DNA of 16,765 bases from an uncultured Ruminococcus sp. (GTDB lineage: Bacteria > Bacillota > Clostridia > Oscillospirales > Ruminococcaceae), in assembly GCA_900543105.1 (NCBI GenBank), contig UQQA01000045.1, forward strand, positions 1-16,765, given 5' to 3'. The position numbers were made by a program, and so were the translations under genes. Positions 1 through 7,392 of this stretch are shown piece by piece (the stretch's first letter is position 1; every line of letters starts with the position of its first letter). A model generated the notes under the pieces. The model did no database searches, was not told the DNA's origin, and saw only the letters and a list, made by a program, of their open reading frames with translations.

Positions 1-37
1 AATTAGGCGTTTCGTGACAAATATACGGAGCATAAAT

Positions 38-65
38 AATTCCGAATTCCGCATTCCGAATTCCG
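38..65. repeat. Four-copy heptamer direct repeat (AATTCCG) just downstream of phoR
   Basis: Four back-to-back 7-bp units are seen: AATTCCG, AATTCCG, CATTCCG, AATTCCG. The array ends three bases before the phoR stop triplet (69-71). One unit has a single A-to-C change. No hairpin with a T-tract is visible in bases 1-68, so this is not a clear terminator. It may be part of a longer array or dispersed repeat cut by the window edge. Confidence 0.75.
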
Positions 66-68
66 GAT

Positions 69-1709
69 TTATTTCTGCTGTTTCGGAAAGCTTACCGTTA
101 TTGTTGTGCCGACATTTTCTTCGCTTTCAAGCTTTATGTCCGCACCGTGGAAGATAGCGCCGTGCTTTACTATCGAAAGTCCAAGGCCCGTGCCGCCGAG
201 TGCTTTTGAACGGCTCGAATCCACACGGTAGAAGCGCTCGAAAACTCTGTCCTGCGCCGAAACCGGTATTCCGAAGCCGCTGTCCTTTACGCTCAGGAGA
301 GTTCTGCCGTTTTCCTTTCGGATATTTATCTCGACAGTTCCGTTCGGGCGGTTATACTTCACTGCGTTGTCGCAGAGGTTGAAGATCATCTCGTCAAGTA
401 TCTTTCTTACGCCGAAAAATACTGCATGTTCGCCCGTAACGCTTACTTTCAGTCCTTCTTTGTCGGAAACGGGCTTGATTCGCCTTGCGATCTCTTCCGA
501 AAGCTCATAAAGGTCGATGTTCTCACGCTCATATTCAACGCTGCCGTCATCAAGGCGCGAAATTTTTATGATATCGTTGACGAGGGTTATAAGTCTTTGC
601 GCTTCGTCATAGATCGACTTGGAGAAATCGACAACGGTATCGTCGGGTGTACCGCCGCTCATCATAAGCTCGGCGAAGCCTGAAATGGAGGTGAGCGGTG
701 TTTTCAGCTCATGCGAAACATTGGAGGTGAACTCTCTTCTCAGGCGTTCACGCTCGGAGCGCTCGGTCACATCGAGGATAACGATAACCGCGCCGATTAT
801 CTTGCTCTCGTCAAAGACAGGGTTCGATATCAGTCTGTATATCTTTTCGCCGATGCGTATCTCGGATTCGGCGGGATTTCCCTTTACAGCCTTTTCCGCA
901 ACGTCGCAGAATTCCGTCAGAACGCTGCCTGCGCCCTTTTCAATGCCGAGTATTTCCGAAGCCGCCGTGTTATATGTGAGAACGCTGGTGTTCGTATCGG
1001 TGACAACAAAGCCCTCGCTCATATTCTCGGTGATAAGACGGAACTCTTCCTTGCTCCGCTGTGCGTCACGGAGCTGTTTCTGTATCGTTTCGTGCTGTGC
1101 GGAAAGCTTGTCCGTGAGCGGCGCAAGCTCGGGATAAGGCGCTTTTTCGGGATCTTCCGCATCTATTTCATTTATCGGCTTGATGATGCTTTTGGAAACG
1201 ATGAATGACAGTATCCCCGAAAAGACAAGCGCCGCAAGGAACACCGTCACAGCAGGAACAACGAGCGTTTTCAGCATGGCTTCGATGACATTCTGCTCCG
1301 CTGAGATACGGATCACGCTGCCGTCATCAAGGCTCACCGCATAGTATATCGTCCTTGTCATAAATGTGTCGGACTCTCTGACCGAGCTGCCCTCGCCGTT
1401 TTCCAATGCCGCTCTTACCTCTTTGCGGTCAGCGTGATTTTCCATTGTGGACGGGTCGGCTTTCGTATCGAAAATAACATTGCCGTCACTGCCGATGAGC
1501 GTGATGCGCCTGTCCTGTTTGTCAAATGTATAAAGGCAGCCCTCACCGTATTCTTCGGCTGTTGCTGCGATAAAGTGCGCTTCCGTGGAAAGCTCGTCCG
1601 TCAGTTCCTTTTCAAAAACATCGATGAGTATGCCGAAGATAAGACCTATCACAAGCACAAGCACCATACACGAAGCGAGCAGCTCCGTGAGAAATATCTT
1701 TTTAGTCAT
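69..1709 (-). CDS. phoR: PhoR-type phosphate sensor histidine kinase
   Basis: Membrane sensor kinase, 546 aa, expected to phosphorylate the neighbouring PhoB when phosphate is scarce. An N-terminal membrane segment (about residues 11-30), an extracytoplasmic sensor domain (about 31-147) and a second membrane segment (about 148-172) come first. A PAS domain follows (about 222-315), then HisKA with SNVSHELKTPLTS (phospho-accepting His333). The HATPase domain has its N box at 444-448 (NLCDN), DSGFG at 476-480 and GGTGLGLSIV at 505-514. All catalytic motifs look intact. The ATG overlaps the end of phoB by 8 bp, with AGGAGG upstream, so translation is probably coupled. Position next to phoB and the pst genes supports PhoR over a generic kinase; the sensor domain alone would not decide it. 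Confidence 0.93.
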   Translation of the reverse strand: MTKKIFLTELLASCMVLVLVIGLIFGILIDVFEKELTDELSTEAHFIAATAEEYGEGCLYTFDKQDRRITLIGSDGNVIFDTKADPSTMENHADRKEVRAALENGEGSSVRESDTFMTRTIYYAVSLDDGSVIRISAEQNVIEAMLKTLVVPAVTVFLAALVFSGILSFIVSKSIIKPINEIDAEDPEKAPYPELAPLTDKLSAQHETIQKQLRDAQRSKEEFRLITENMSEGFVVTDTNTSVLTYNTAASEILGIEKGAGSVLTEFCDVAEKAVKGNPAESEIRIGEKIYRLISNPVFDESKIIGAVIVILDVTERSERERLRREFTSNVSHELKTPLTSISGFAELMMSGGTPDDTVVDFSKSIYDEAQRLITLVNDIIKISRLDDGSVEYERENIDLYELSEEIARRIKPVSDKEGLKVSVTGEHAVFFGVRKILDEMIFNLCDNAVKYNRPNGTVEINIRKENGRTLLSVKDSGFGIPVSAQDRVFERFYRVDSSRSKALGGTGLGLSIVKHGAIFHGADIKLESEENVGTTITVSFPKQQK

Positions 1710-2385
1710 CGGACGCTTCCTCTCCTCCTATCCGGTAACCGACATTTTTTATCGTCTTGATAAGTGCGCCGTTTTCACCGAGCTTTACACGAAGCTTCCT
1801 TATATGAACATCGAGCGTCCTCGAATCCTCGTAATATTCGCCCCAGATATCGGTCAGAAGCTTTTCACGGGAAACAACGCTGCCGTTCGCCTTCATCAGC
1901 GCCGCAAGCAGGCTGTATTCCTTGAACGAGAGCGTGACCTCCTCGCCGTCCGAACGGACGATGTGCTTTTTGTCGTCAAGTGTTATTCCGCCGCTTCGGA
2001 GCAATGACTTATCCTCGGCAGCCTCTTTGGACGAACGCCGCAGGAGCGCACGGACTCTTGCGGAAAGCTCGGTCATTCCGAACGGCTTTGCGAGATAATC
2101 GTCCGCACCGCTGTCAAGACCCGTCACCTTGTCAAATTCGCTGCTTTTGGCGGTGAGCATTATAACGGGGACGCTGCTGCCGCCGTCACGAAGCTTTTTC
2201 AATACAGTAAGTCCGTCCTCTTCGGGGAGCATTATATCAAGAATGAGAAGCTGCGGCTCGGCTTTTCCGAATTCAGCCCAGAACTCGCTCGGCAGTGCGA
2301 AGCCTTTTGCTTCATAGCCGTCCTTTGTCAATGCATAGCACACAAGCTTGCGGATATTGTCATCGTCTTCAAGCAGATAGATCAA
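1702..2385 (-). CDS. phoB: PhoB/PhoP-type response regulator, OmpR family
   Basis: Transcription regulator of 227 aa that should bind Pho boxes once phosphorylated by PhoR. The receiver domain has the acidic pocket E6-D7-D8, phospho-acceptor Asp50 (LLILDIMLP), Thr78 and Lys100. A winged-helix DNA-binding domain follows (about 130-222), ending in the typical TIKNVGYRIG. I chose the TTG at 2383-2385: a GGAGG lies 8 bases upstream, the protein then begins MIYLLEDDD as expected for the family, and the length matches PhoB. The longer open frame to 2487 runs into the palindromic element and is very unlikely to be translated. The TTG start may reduce yield. In Firmicutes this protein is often called PhoP. 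Confidence 0.92.
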   Translation of the reverse strand: MIYLLEDDDNIRKLVCYALTKDGYEAKGFALPSEFWAEFGKAEPQLLILDIMLPEEDGLTVLKKLRDGGSSVPVIMLTAKSSEFDKVTGLDSGADDYLAKPFGMTELSARVRALLRRSSKEAAEDKSLLRSGGITLDDKKHIVRSDGEEVTLSFKEYSLLAALMKANGSVVSREKLLTDIWGEYYEDSRTLDVHIRKLRVKLGENGALIKTIKNVGYRIGGEEASDD

Positions 2386-2458
2386 TTTGTTTTCCTCCGT
2401 TATAATCGGGAAAAAGCCGATCAAACCCAATTGACCAGCATTTCCTGTAATGTTCAAC

Positions 2459-2630
2459 TTAAGGGAACCTCTAAAAACCTCCCTCACGACAAATTTTCTA
2501 TGACTTTGCGCATCTTCTGCGTTAGCAAAACTTGAAATACATCAAGTATTTACTGCGTTTCGCTGCCTTGAAGCTGCGCAAAGTCCCAACGAAAATTTGC
2601 TCGTGTTCCGGTTTTTAGAGAACCCCTTAA
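2459..2630. mobile_element. MITE-like palindromic element with TTAA ends, in the phoB leader
   Basis: A 172-bp segment with imperfect inverted ends: both begin TTAAGGG when read inward and share CTCTAAAAACC. Inside are more matching arms: AAATTTT blocks, GACTTTGCGCA against TGCGCAAAGTC, AGCAAAAC against GTTTCGCT, and an apical AAATAC-ATCAA-GTATTT. Nearly the whole unit could fold into one long hairpin on either strand. It holds no open reading frame of note and no transposase. The outermost TTAA on each side may be a target duplication or part of the inverted repeats. The structure fits a non-autonomous miniature element; the source transposon is not visible here. Confidence 0.75.
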
Positions 2631-2658
2631 TTTTACCACACCCGACAGCATTTGGCAA
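2630..2658 (-). promoter_or_regulatory. Promoter for phoB-phoR
   Basis: On the minus strand, TTGCCA (2653-2658) is followed after exactly 17 bases by TAAAAT (2630-2635), with the extended TGG just before the -10 box. The last base of the -10 box is the outer base of the palindromic element, so transcription should start inside that element near 2623. It would give a leader of about 240 nt before the phoB TTG. No clear TTAACA repeats are seen here, so direct autoregulation is not evident. Confidence 0.65.
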
Positions 2659-2666
2659 GAAAAATA

Positions 2667-3425
2667 TTAACCGAAGCGTCCTCCGATGTAATTTGCCGTG
2701 CGCTCGTCATTGGGCGATTCAAAGACGGCTTTCGTGTCGCCGTATTCAACAGCTTCGCCGAGCAGGAAGAATGCCGTCTTGTCGGCGATACGGGCTGCCT
2801 GCTGCATATTGTGCGTTACCGTTACGATAGTGTATTTTTCGCGAAGCTCCATTGCAAGCTCCTCAATTTTCGATGTTGAAATGGGGTCGAGCGCAGAAGT
2901 CGGCTCGTCCATAAGCAGGACTTCGGGTTCAACTGCGATTGCTCGTGCGATGCAAAGGCGCTGCTGCTGACCGCCGCTCATTCCGAGTGCGGATTTTTTC
3001 AGTCTGTCCTTACATTCGTCCCAGATAGCCGCGCCTTTGAGCGACTTTTCAACGATCTCGTCAAGCTTTGCCTTTGAACGGATACCGTGTATCCTCGGAC
3101 CGTAAGCAACATTGTCATAAATGCTCATCGGGAACGGATTTGGCTTCTGGAACACCATTCCGACACGGCGGCGAAGCTTTGTCACGTCCATATCGCCGTA
3201 GATATCCTCGTTTTCGAGTGTGATGTTTCCCTCGATCCTACAGCCGTCAACAAGGTCGTTCATTCGGTTAAGACAGCGGAGAAAAGTTGACTTTCCGCAG
3301 CCCGAAGGTCCGATAAGTGCGGTTATGCGGTTTCTCGGGAGCTTTATGGTGATATTTTTGAGTGCGTGATTATTTCCATACCACAAATTTAAATTTTCAG
3401 CGGTAATAATTGATTCATTAGCCAT
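2667..3425 (-). CDS. pstB: Phosphate ABC transporter ATP-binding protein PstB
   Basis: ATPase of the high-affinity phosphate importer, 252 aa, the usual PstB length; it works on the cytoplasmic face with PstA and PstC. Walker A is GPSGCGKST (39-47), the Q-loop is Gln93 in VFQKPNPFP, the ABC signature is MSGGQQQRL (149-157), Walker B is VLLMDEP (169-175) and the switch histidine is His205. QKPNPFPMSIYDN is typical of PstB. The signature starts with Met rather than the common Leu, which is mild. GAGG precedes the ATG, and only 12 bases separate it from pstA. No phoU follows; the next features are a promoter and the palindromic element, then phoB. Confidence 0.97.
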   Translation of the reverse strand: MANESIITAENLNLWYGNNHALKNITIKLPRNRITALIGPSGCGKSTFLRCLNRMNDLVDGCRIEGNITLENEDIYGDMDVTKLRRRVGMVFQKPNPFPMSIYDNVAYGPRIHGIRSKAKLDEIVEKSLKGAAIWDECKDRLKKSALGMSGGQQQRLCIARAIAVEPEVLLMDEPTSALDPISTSKIEELAMELREKYTIVTVTHNMQQAARIADKTAFFLLGEAVEYGDTKAVFESPNDERTANYIGGRFG

Positions 3426-3437
3426 AAATTAACCTCA

Positions 3438-4298
3438 TTATGAGCGCTCGGCGAAGTGCTTCTGCGCGTACTTTGCTCCGAAATTGAGCAGCAGTGTGAG
3501 TATAAGAAGAATTGCAGCGACAGCGAAAGCAGTGTCGAACTCGCCTCGCTCCTTTGCATACATATAAAGCGAAACTGTGAGCGTTGAGCCTGCGTTGCCG
3601 CTCGAAGCAGCCTGTGCAAAGCCGTAGATCTCGTTTGCCATGCCTGCCGTGAAGAACAGCGCAGCCGATTCACCCGTAATTCTGCCGACAGCAAGAATAA
3701 CGCCCGTGATGATACCGTCAACAGCACTCGGAAGTACGACCGTGCGGAGCATTCTCCACTTGCCCGAACCAAGTGCGAGCGCACCCTCACGGTAACTCTG
3801 AGGAACAGCTTTAAGGCTTTCCTCGGTGGTTCTCATTATTGTGGGGAGCGTCATAATAACGAGCGTCATTGCGCCTGCGATAAGGCTTGTGCCGAAGCCG
3901 CAGAACTGAACGAATATCAGCATTCCGACAAGTCCGTAGATTATCGACGGGATACCCGAAAGCGTTTCCGCAGCAAGTCCGATAAGACCCGTCAGCTTCT
4001 TGTTTTTCGCATACTCGTTAAGATATACCGCCGCACCGATGCCGAGCGGTATAACGATCACCATTGTGAAGAATATAATATAAAGCGTGTTTAAAATGTT
4101 CGGGAGGATTCCAATCGTTTCCGTTAAAAGGCTCGGCTTTTCGGTCAGGAACTGCAGCGTTATATGCGGCAGTCCTTTTATAAGCACTACTATTGCAATT
4201 GCCGCAGCCAGAATGCACACGACAGCAGCCGATACATATATAGACGCTTTCATCGCTCCGCTTTTTACTCTGCGGACAGTCATATTTCTATCATTCAT
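3438..4298 (-). CDS. pstA: Phosphate ABC transporter permease PstA
   Basis: Membrane permease of the phosphate importer, 286 aa, BPD-transp-1 fold. About six hydrophobic segments are visible; the first spans roughly residues 18-41. The EAA loop that docks onto PstB is at about 168-190 (SYREGALALGSGKWRML), followed by the GRITGES motif typical of Pst permeases. The start lies one base upstream of the pstC stop-codon complement's edge, with only a purine-rich GGGAAAG as ribosome binding site. This suggests translation coupled to pstC. It pairs with PstC as a heterodimer. Confidence 0.96.
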   Translation of the reverse strand: MNDRNMTVRRVKSGAMKASIYVSAAVVCILAAAIAIVVLIKGLPHITLQFLTEKPSLLTETIGILPNILNTLYIIFFTMVIVIPLGIGAAVYLNEYAKNKKLTGLIGLAAETLSGIPSIIYGLVGMLIFVQFCGFGTSLIAGAMTLVIMTLPTIMRTTEESLKAVPQSYREGALALGSGKWRMLRTVVLPSAVDGIITGVILAVGRITGESAALFFTAGMANEIYGFAQAASSGNAGSTLTVSLYMYAKERGEFDTAFAVAAILLILTLLLNFGAKYAQKHFAERS

Positions 4299-4299
4299 C

Positions 4300-5235
4300 T
4301 TAATTCTTTCCCTTTCTTGTTAAAAGGTTCAGCACAAGATTTATTGCAAGGATAAACACGAACAGCACAAGTGCAACGGAGAAAAGCGCTTCTCTGTGAA
4401 GTCCCGAAGAATAGGACATTTCACTCGCAACAGCCGTTGTGAGAAAACGGACGCTGCCGAAAAGCTTGGGCATATTCGGAACGTTGCCCGAAACCATCAT
4501 TACAGCCATTGCTTCGCCGACCGCTCTGCCTATACCGAGAACAACTGCGGCGGAGATACCGCTCTTTGCGGCAGGAAGAATTACTTTAAAAATAGTTTCT
4601 GTCTTGTCTGCGCCGAGTGCAAGAGAACCCTCTGTGTATTCGTGGGGAACAGCTCTTATTGCACTCGCCGAAACGGAGATAACGGACGGAAGAAGCATTA
4701 CCGCAAGAACTATGACTGCTGCAAAAAGGCAGGCACCGTCGGGAAGTCCGAATGTGTTTCTTACCGCAGGAACGATATAGATCATTCCGAGAAGACCATA
4801 TACGACCGAGGGGATACCTGCGAGCATCTCAACTGCGGAGGAGAGGAACGAAGCAAGCTTTTCGCCTGCGAACTGTGTGATGAAAACCGCTGTGAGGATA
4901 CCGAGCGGAACGCTGATAACGACCGCTGCCGCCGTTGCATAGAAGGAGGAGAGTATGAACGGGAGGATCCCGTAAGAAGCCTCTGCAGCAGTCGGCTGCC
5001 ATACCTTTCCGAAGAGGAACTCTTTGAGCCCGATCTCACGGATAGCCGGAACGCCCGAGCTTACGAGAAATGCTGTTATAACAATTACAAGTGCGATAGA
5101 AGCCGAACCGCATATCGTGAAGAATCCCGACATTGCCTTGTCCGAAGCCTTGGAAAGCGTACGCAGGACGTTGTCTTTCCTGCGTTCCGCTTCACTTTCG
5201 CCGCTGACTGAATTTACTATGACCGATCTTTCCAT
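4300..5235 (-). CDS. pstC: Phosphate ABC transporter permease PstC
   Basis: Second permease of the phosphate importer, 311 aa. A hydrophilic N-terminus of about 40 residues precedes the first membrane segment (about 41-60). The transport domain holds the EAA loop at about 198-225 (EYTEGSLALGADKTE) and the GRAVGEAMAV motif typical of PstC. I chose the ATG at 5233-5235: TGAGG lies about 7 bases upstream and the protein begins MERSV. A GTG four codons earlier (5247) would overlap that binding site. It lies 17 bases after pstS in the same operon. Confidence 0.95.
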   Translation of the reverse strand: MERSVIVNSVSGESEAERRKDNVLRTLSKASDKAMSGFFTICGSASIALVIVITAFLVSSGVPAIREIGLKEFLFGKVWQPTAAEASYGILPFILSSFYATAAAVVISVPLGILTAVFITQFAGEKLASFLSSAVEMLAGIPSVVYGLLGMIYIVPAVRNTFGLPDGACLFAAVIVLAVMLLPSVISVSASAIRAVPHEYTEGSLALGADKTETIFKVILPAAKSGISAAVVLGIGRAVGEAMAVMMVSGNVPNMPKLFGSVRFLTTAVASEMSYSSGLHREALFSVALVLFVFILAINLVLNLLTRKGKN

Positions 5236-5252
5236 AAAGAGCCTCACTTAGT

Positions 5253-6065
5253 TTACTTGGTTGTTGGAACTGCACCCGCAGAAGCAATGTATTCATCTGC
5301 TTCGCTGCTCATGCAGAAATCGTAGAACTTCTGAGCATCATCGGAGAGTGCCTTGCCCTTGACTGTGATGAAGTAGAATGCTCTGCTGATCTTGTAGCTG
5401 CCGTCGAGAATAGTATCATTCGCAGGCATTACATTTTCAACGGAAAGTGTCTTTACCGTGTCCTTTACGGAAGCTGTTGAAGCATAGCCGATAGCATTCG
5501 GGTTGGAGGAAACTGTCTGGATAACGTCGCCCGTTGAGGTAAGCTCCTGAGCATATACGCAGGAATCCTTTGTGCCTGTTACGGATTCAAAGCCGTCACG
5601 GGTGCCCGAAGCTGCTTCTCTGCCGATGCAGACGATCGGGTTATCATCGCCGCCGAGTTCGGACCAGTTTGTGATCTTGCCTGTGTAGATATCGGCAATA
5701 TCGGAAACGGAGAGGTTGTCGATCTTGTTTTCGGTGTTTACTATAATAGAGATGCCGTCATAAGCAACGATAGCGGAATCATAAGTTGCCGTTTCATCGT
5801 CCTTGAGCGCACGACTGGAAAGTCCGATATCGCATCTGCCCTCGCCTACTGCGGAGATACCTGCGGAAGAACCCGTCGGGTTGTATGTGATCTTAACGTT
5901 CTGGTGCTTTTCGGAATAGCTTTCGCTCAGGATTCCGATGACCTTTTCCATTGATGTTGAACCGTCTGTGGAAACCGTGTGTGAAGTTTCCGTGCTGCCG
6001 CAGCCTGCGAGAAGTGCTGCGGATAAAACTGCTCCGATAATAGCTGTTGTCACTGTTTTTTTCAT
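5253..6065 (-). CDS. pstS: Phosphate-binding lipoprotein PstS
   Basis: Extracellular phosphate-binding protein of 270 aa that feeds PstC-PstA. MKKTVTTAIIGAVLSA is a signal peptide, and the lipobox LLAGC makes Cys22 the lipidated residue. Phosphate-contact motifs are visible: DGSTSM at 34-39, SGTRD at 153-157, and the characteristic DIADIYTGKITNWSELGG region at about 122-139. The ATG at 6063-6065 is chosen because the signal peptide starts there; a longer frame to 6113 adds a hydrophilic stretch that would spoil it. The binding site is only GAAAGG and is not ideally spaced. It is first in the pst operon, behind Pho boxes. Confidence 0.96.
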   Translation of the reverse strand: MKKTVTTAIIGAVLSAALLAGCGSTETSHTVSTDGSTSMEKVIGILSESYSEKHQNVKITYNPTGSSAGISAVGEGRCDIGLSSRALKDDETATYDSAIVAYDGISIIVNTENKIDNLSVSDIADIYTGKITNWSELGGDDNPIVCIGREAASGTRDGFESVTGTKDSCVYAQELTSTGDVIQTVSSNPNAIGYASTASVKDTVKTLSVENVMPANDTILDGSYKISRAFYFITVKGKALSDDAQKFYDFCMSSEADEYIASAGAVPTTK

Positions 6066-6089
6066 AATAGATACCATACCTTTCAAATT

Positions 6090-6095
6090 ATCATA
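6090..6095 (-). promoter_or_regulatory. -10 box of the pst operon promoter
   Basis: TATGAT on the minus strand, inside TATGATAAT. At 17 bases upstream the -35 position reads TAACAT, a poor match that overlaps the Pho boxes. A weak -35 box is normal for promoters needing PhoP/PhoB activation. Predicted start is near 6083, giving a short leader before the pstS ATG. Confidence 0.55.
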
Positions 6096-6113
6096 TTTTC
6101 CTTTTTGGCACAA

Positions 6114-6162
6114 TGTTATTGTAACTCTTCCAATGTTAATTCCGAAAGCTAATCTATGTTAA
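6114..6162 (-). promoter_or_regulatory. Pho box: TTAACA-type repeats upstream of pstS
   Basis: On the minus strand, perfect TTAACA sites lie at 6157-6162 and 6134-6139, with related TTAGCT (6147-6152), TTACAA (6119-6124) and ATAACA (6114-6119). Starts at 6162, 6152, 6139 and 6119 fall near a spacing of 11 bases, with one repeat position poorly matched. This is how PhoP boxes look in Bacillus-type Firmicutes. The sites end about 19 bases from the -10 box, suitable for activation. Confidence 0.65.
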
Positions 6163-6269
6163 GCCTAAGTAAAGCAGCGGCTTTTTATTAAAGATATAGT
6201 GTTAATAAACCTGCGAAAGGTAATTAATATTGTCCAAAATCGACGTATCTGCGTTGTTTTGATGTTAAA

Positions 6270-6296
6270 TTAGCACTCTCGTAATAAGACTGCTAA
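6270..6296. promoter_or_regulatory. CIRCE operator (HrcA-binding inverted repeat)
   Basis: TTAGCACTC, nine bases, GACTGCTAA. The consensus is TTAGCACTC-N9-GAGTGCTAA, so 17 of 18 arm positions match; the one change is C for G in the right arm. The heat-shock repressor HrcA binds this element. It lies 190 bases upstream of the first Hsp20 gene and about 108 bases from the nearest Pho box. hrcA itself is not in this window. Confidence 0.93.
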
Positions 6297-6309
6297 TTTT
6301 CTTTGAACA

Positions 6310-6338
6310 TTGACAAACTTATCATAATTTCATCACAT
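6310..6338 (+). promoter_or_regulatory. Candidate hsp20 promoter
   Basis: A perfect -35 box TTGACA (6310-6315) is followed at 17 bases by TCACAT (6333-6338), which matches the -10 consensus at three of six positions. An alternative is TTGATG (6259-6264) with TAATAA (6282-6287), lying inside CIRCE. Either would be close enough to CIRCE for HrcA repression. The leader to the first ATG is about 140-190 nt. Confidence 0.4.
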
Positions 6339-6478
6339 AAGGGGGGTATCATATAGACAATGAAAGAAAGGAAATGGTACCGATGGAAAGAACAATAAAG
6401 AGACTGTAAGCGATGAGCCGAGCAGAAAAAATCAAAATGTTCATTTCAAACAAAAAGAAAAATAGAACCCAAAGGAGA

Positions 6479-6898
6479 GATCTTTATGTATGGCATCACA
6501 CCTTTTGAAAAGAAAACTTACGACCTTTTTAATGCATTCCACGATTTTGAAGATAACTTCTTCAGCGGAACGGCACTTGCAAGCTGCAAGACCGATATAA
6601 AAGATGAGGGCGACAAGTTCGTTCTCGAAGCCGAACTTCCGGGCTTTGAAAAGGAAGATATCAAGCTTGACCTCGATGGCGACAACCTTGTTATCACAGC
6701 CGAGCATAACACCGAAAACGATGAAAAGGACAAGGACGGCAAGTATATCCGCCGTGAACGTTCCTACGGTTCGTATCAGAGAAGCTTTGACGTAAGTGCT
6801 GTCGATGTTGACAAGATCGAAGCCGAGTACAAGAACGGTATCCTTATCCTCGATCTTCCTAAGAAAGCTCCGACAGAACCCGTTGCAAAGAGGCTTGA
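6479..6898 (+). repeat. 420-bp direct repeat, copy 1 (hsp20 duplication)
   Basis: Bases 6479-6898 are identical by eye to 6973-7392, an offset of 494 bp. The identity starts just before the ATG and stops in the third-last codon. Flanking sequence is unrelated except for about a dozen bases around the ribosome binding site. Confidence 0.92.
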
Positions 6899-6908
6899 GA
6901 TCAAATAA
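6486..6908 (+). CDS. Small heat-shock protein Hsp20, copy 1
   Basis: ATP-independent holdase chaperone of 140 aa that should bind unfolding proteins in the cytoplasm during heat stress. The alpha-crystallin domain covers about residues 34-130, with LPGFEKEDIKLDL early and the signature-like EYKNGILILDLPK at 114-126. The C-terminal LEI (137-139) fits the I/L-x-I tail motif used in oligomer assembly. AAGGAG precedes the ATG at suitable distance. CIRCE upstream points to HrcA control. A second gene with an identical protein follows 71 bases later with no terminator between, so the two are probably co-transcribed. Confidence 0.95.
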   Translation: MYGITPFEKKTYDLFNAFHDFEDNFFSGTALASCKTDIKDEGDKFVLEAELPGFEKEDIKLDLDGDNLVITAEHNTENDEKDKDGKYIRRERSYGSYQRSFDVSAVDVDKIEAEYKNGILILDLPKKAPTEPVAKRLEIK

Positions 6909-6972
6909 TCTTTCAAGCGTTTCCGACATTTAAACCAACAAAAAACTTTAACAAAAATTACTCCCAAGGAGG

Positions 6973-7392
6973 GATCTTTATGTATGGCATCACACCTTTT
7001 GAAAAGAAAACTTACGACCTTTTTAATGCATTCCACGATTTTGAAGATAACTTCTTCAGCGGAACGGCACTTGCAAGCTGCAAGACCGATATAAAAGATG
7101 AGGGCGACAAGTTCGTTCTCGAAGCCGAACTTCCGGGCTTTGAAAAGGAAGATATCAAGCTTGACCTCGATGGCGACAACCTTGTTATCACAGCCGAGCA
7201 TAACACCGAAAACGATGAAAAGGACAAGGACGGCAAGTATATCCGCCGTGAACGTTCCTACGGTTCGTATCAGAGAAGCTTTGACGTAAGTGCTGTCGAT
7301 GTTGACAAGATCGAAGCCGAGTACAAGAACGGTATCCTTATCCTCGATCTTCCTAAGAAAGCTCCGACAGAACCCGTTGCAAAGAGGCTTGA
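6973..7392 (+). repeat. 420-bp direct repeat, copy 2 (hsp20 duplication)
   Basis: Partner of 6479-6898 with no differences seen in 420 bases. The last three codons after the repeat differ at all three third positions (GAG ATC AAA in copy 1, GAA ATA AAG here) while coding the same residues. Confidence 0.92.

Noticed and set aside
2405..2421. ATCGG / CCGAT short hairpin just upstream of phoB
   Set aside because: Five pairs only and no T-tract; might be part of the leader fold but cannot be called a terminator.
2386..2487. N-terminal extension of phoB up to 2487
   Set aside because: It would run through the element edge, has no binding site, and the family N-terminus fits the TTG at 2385.
4396..5211. 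A 271-codon plus-strand open frame opposite pstC
   Set aside because: Antisense shadow of pstC; composition (many Cys, Arg, Asn) is unlike a real protein and there is no suitable ribosome binding site.
6171..6190. AAAGC-AGCG-GCTTT hairpin followed by TTATT, terminator-like on the plus strand
   Set aside because: The stem is only five pairs and no plus-strand gene precedes it.
6341..6349. GGGGGGTAT resembling a sigma-B -10 box (GGGTAT)
   Set aside because: No GTTT-type -35 box lies 12-15 bases upstream, and a general stress sigma-B is not expected in this group.
6374..6409. Tiny open frame (11 codons) in the hsp20 leader after a GAAAGGAA stretch
   Set aside because: The purine run is too close to the first ATG, the peptide shows no leader-peptide logic such as repeated regulatory codons, and no alternative hairpins follow.
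6471..6488. Possible four-U-like RNA thermometer at the hsp20 ribosome binding sites (AAAGG near TCTTT)
   Set aside because: Only about four weak pairs form around a very small loop in either copy; not enough to claim a thermosensor, especially with CIRCE present.
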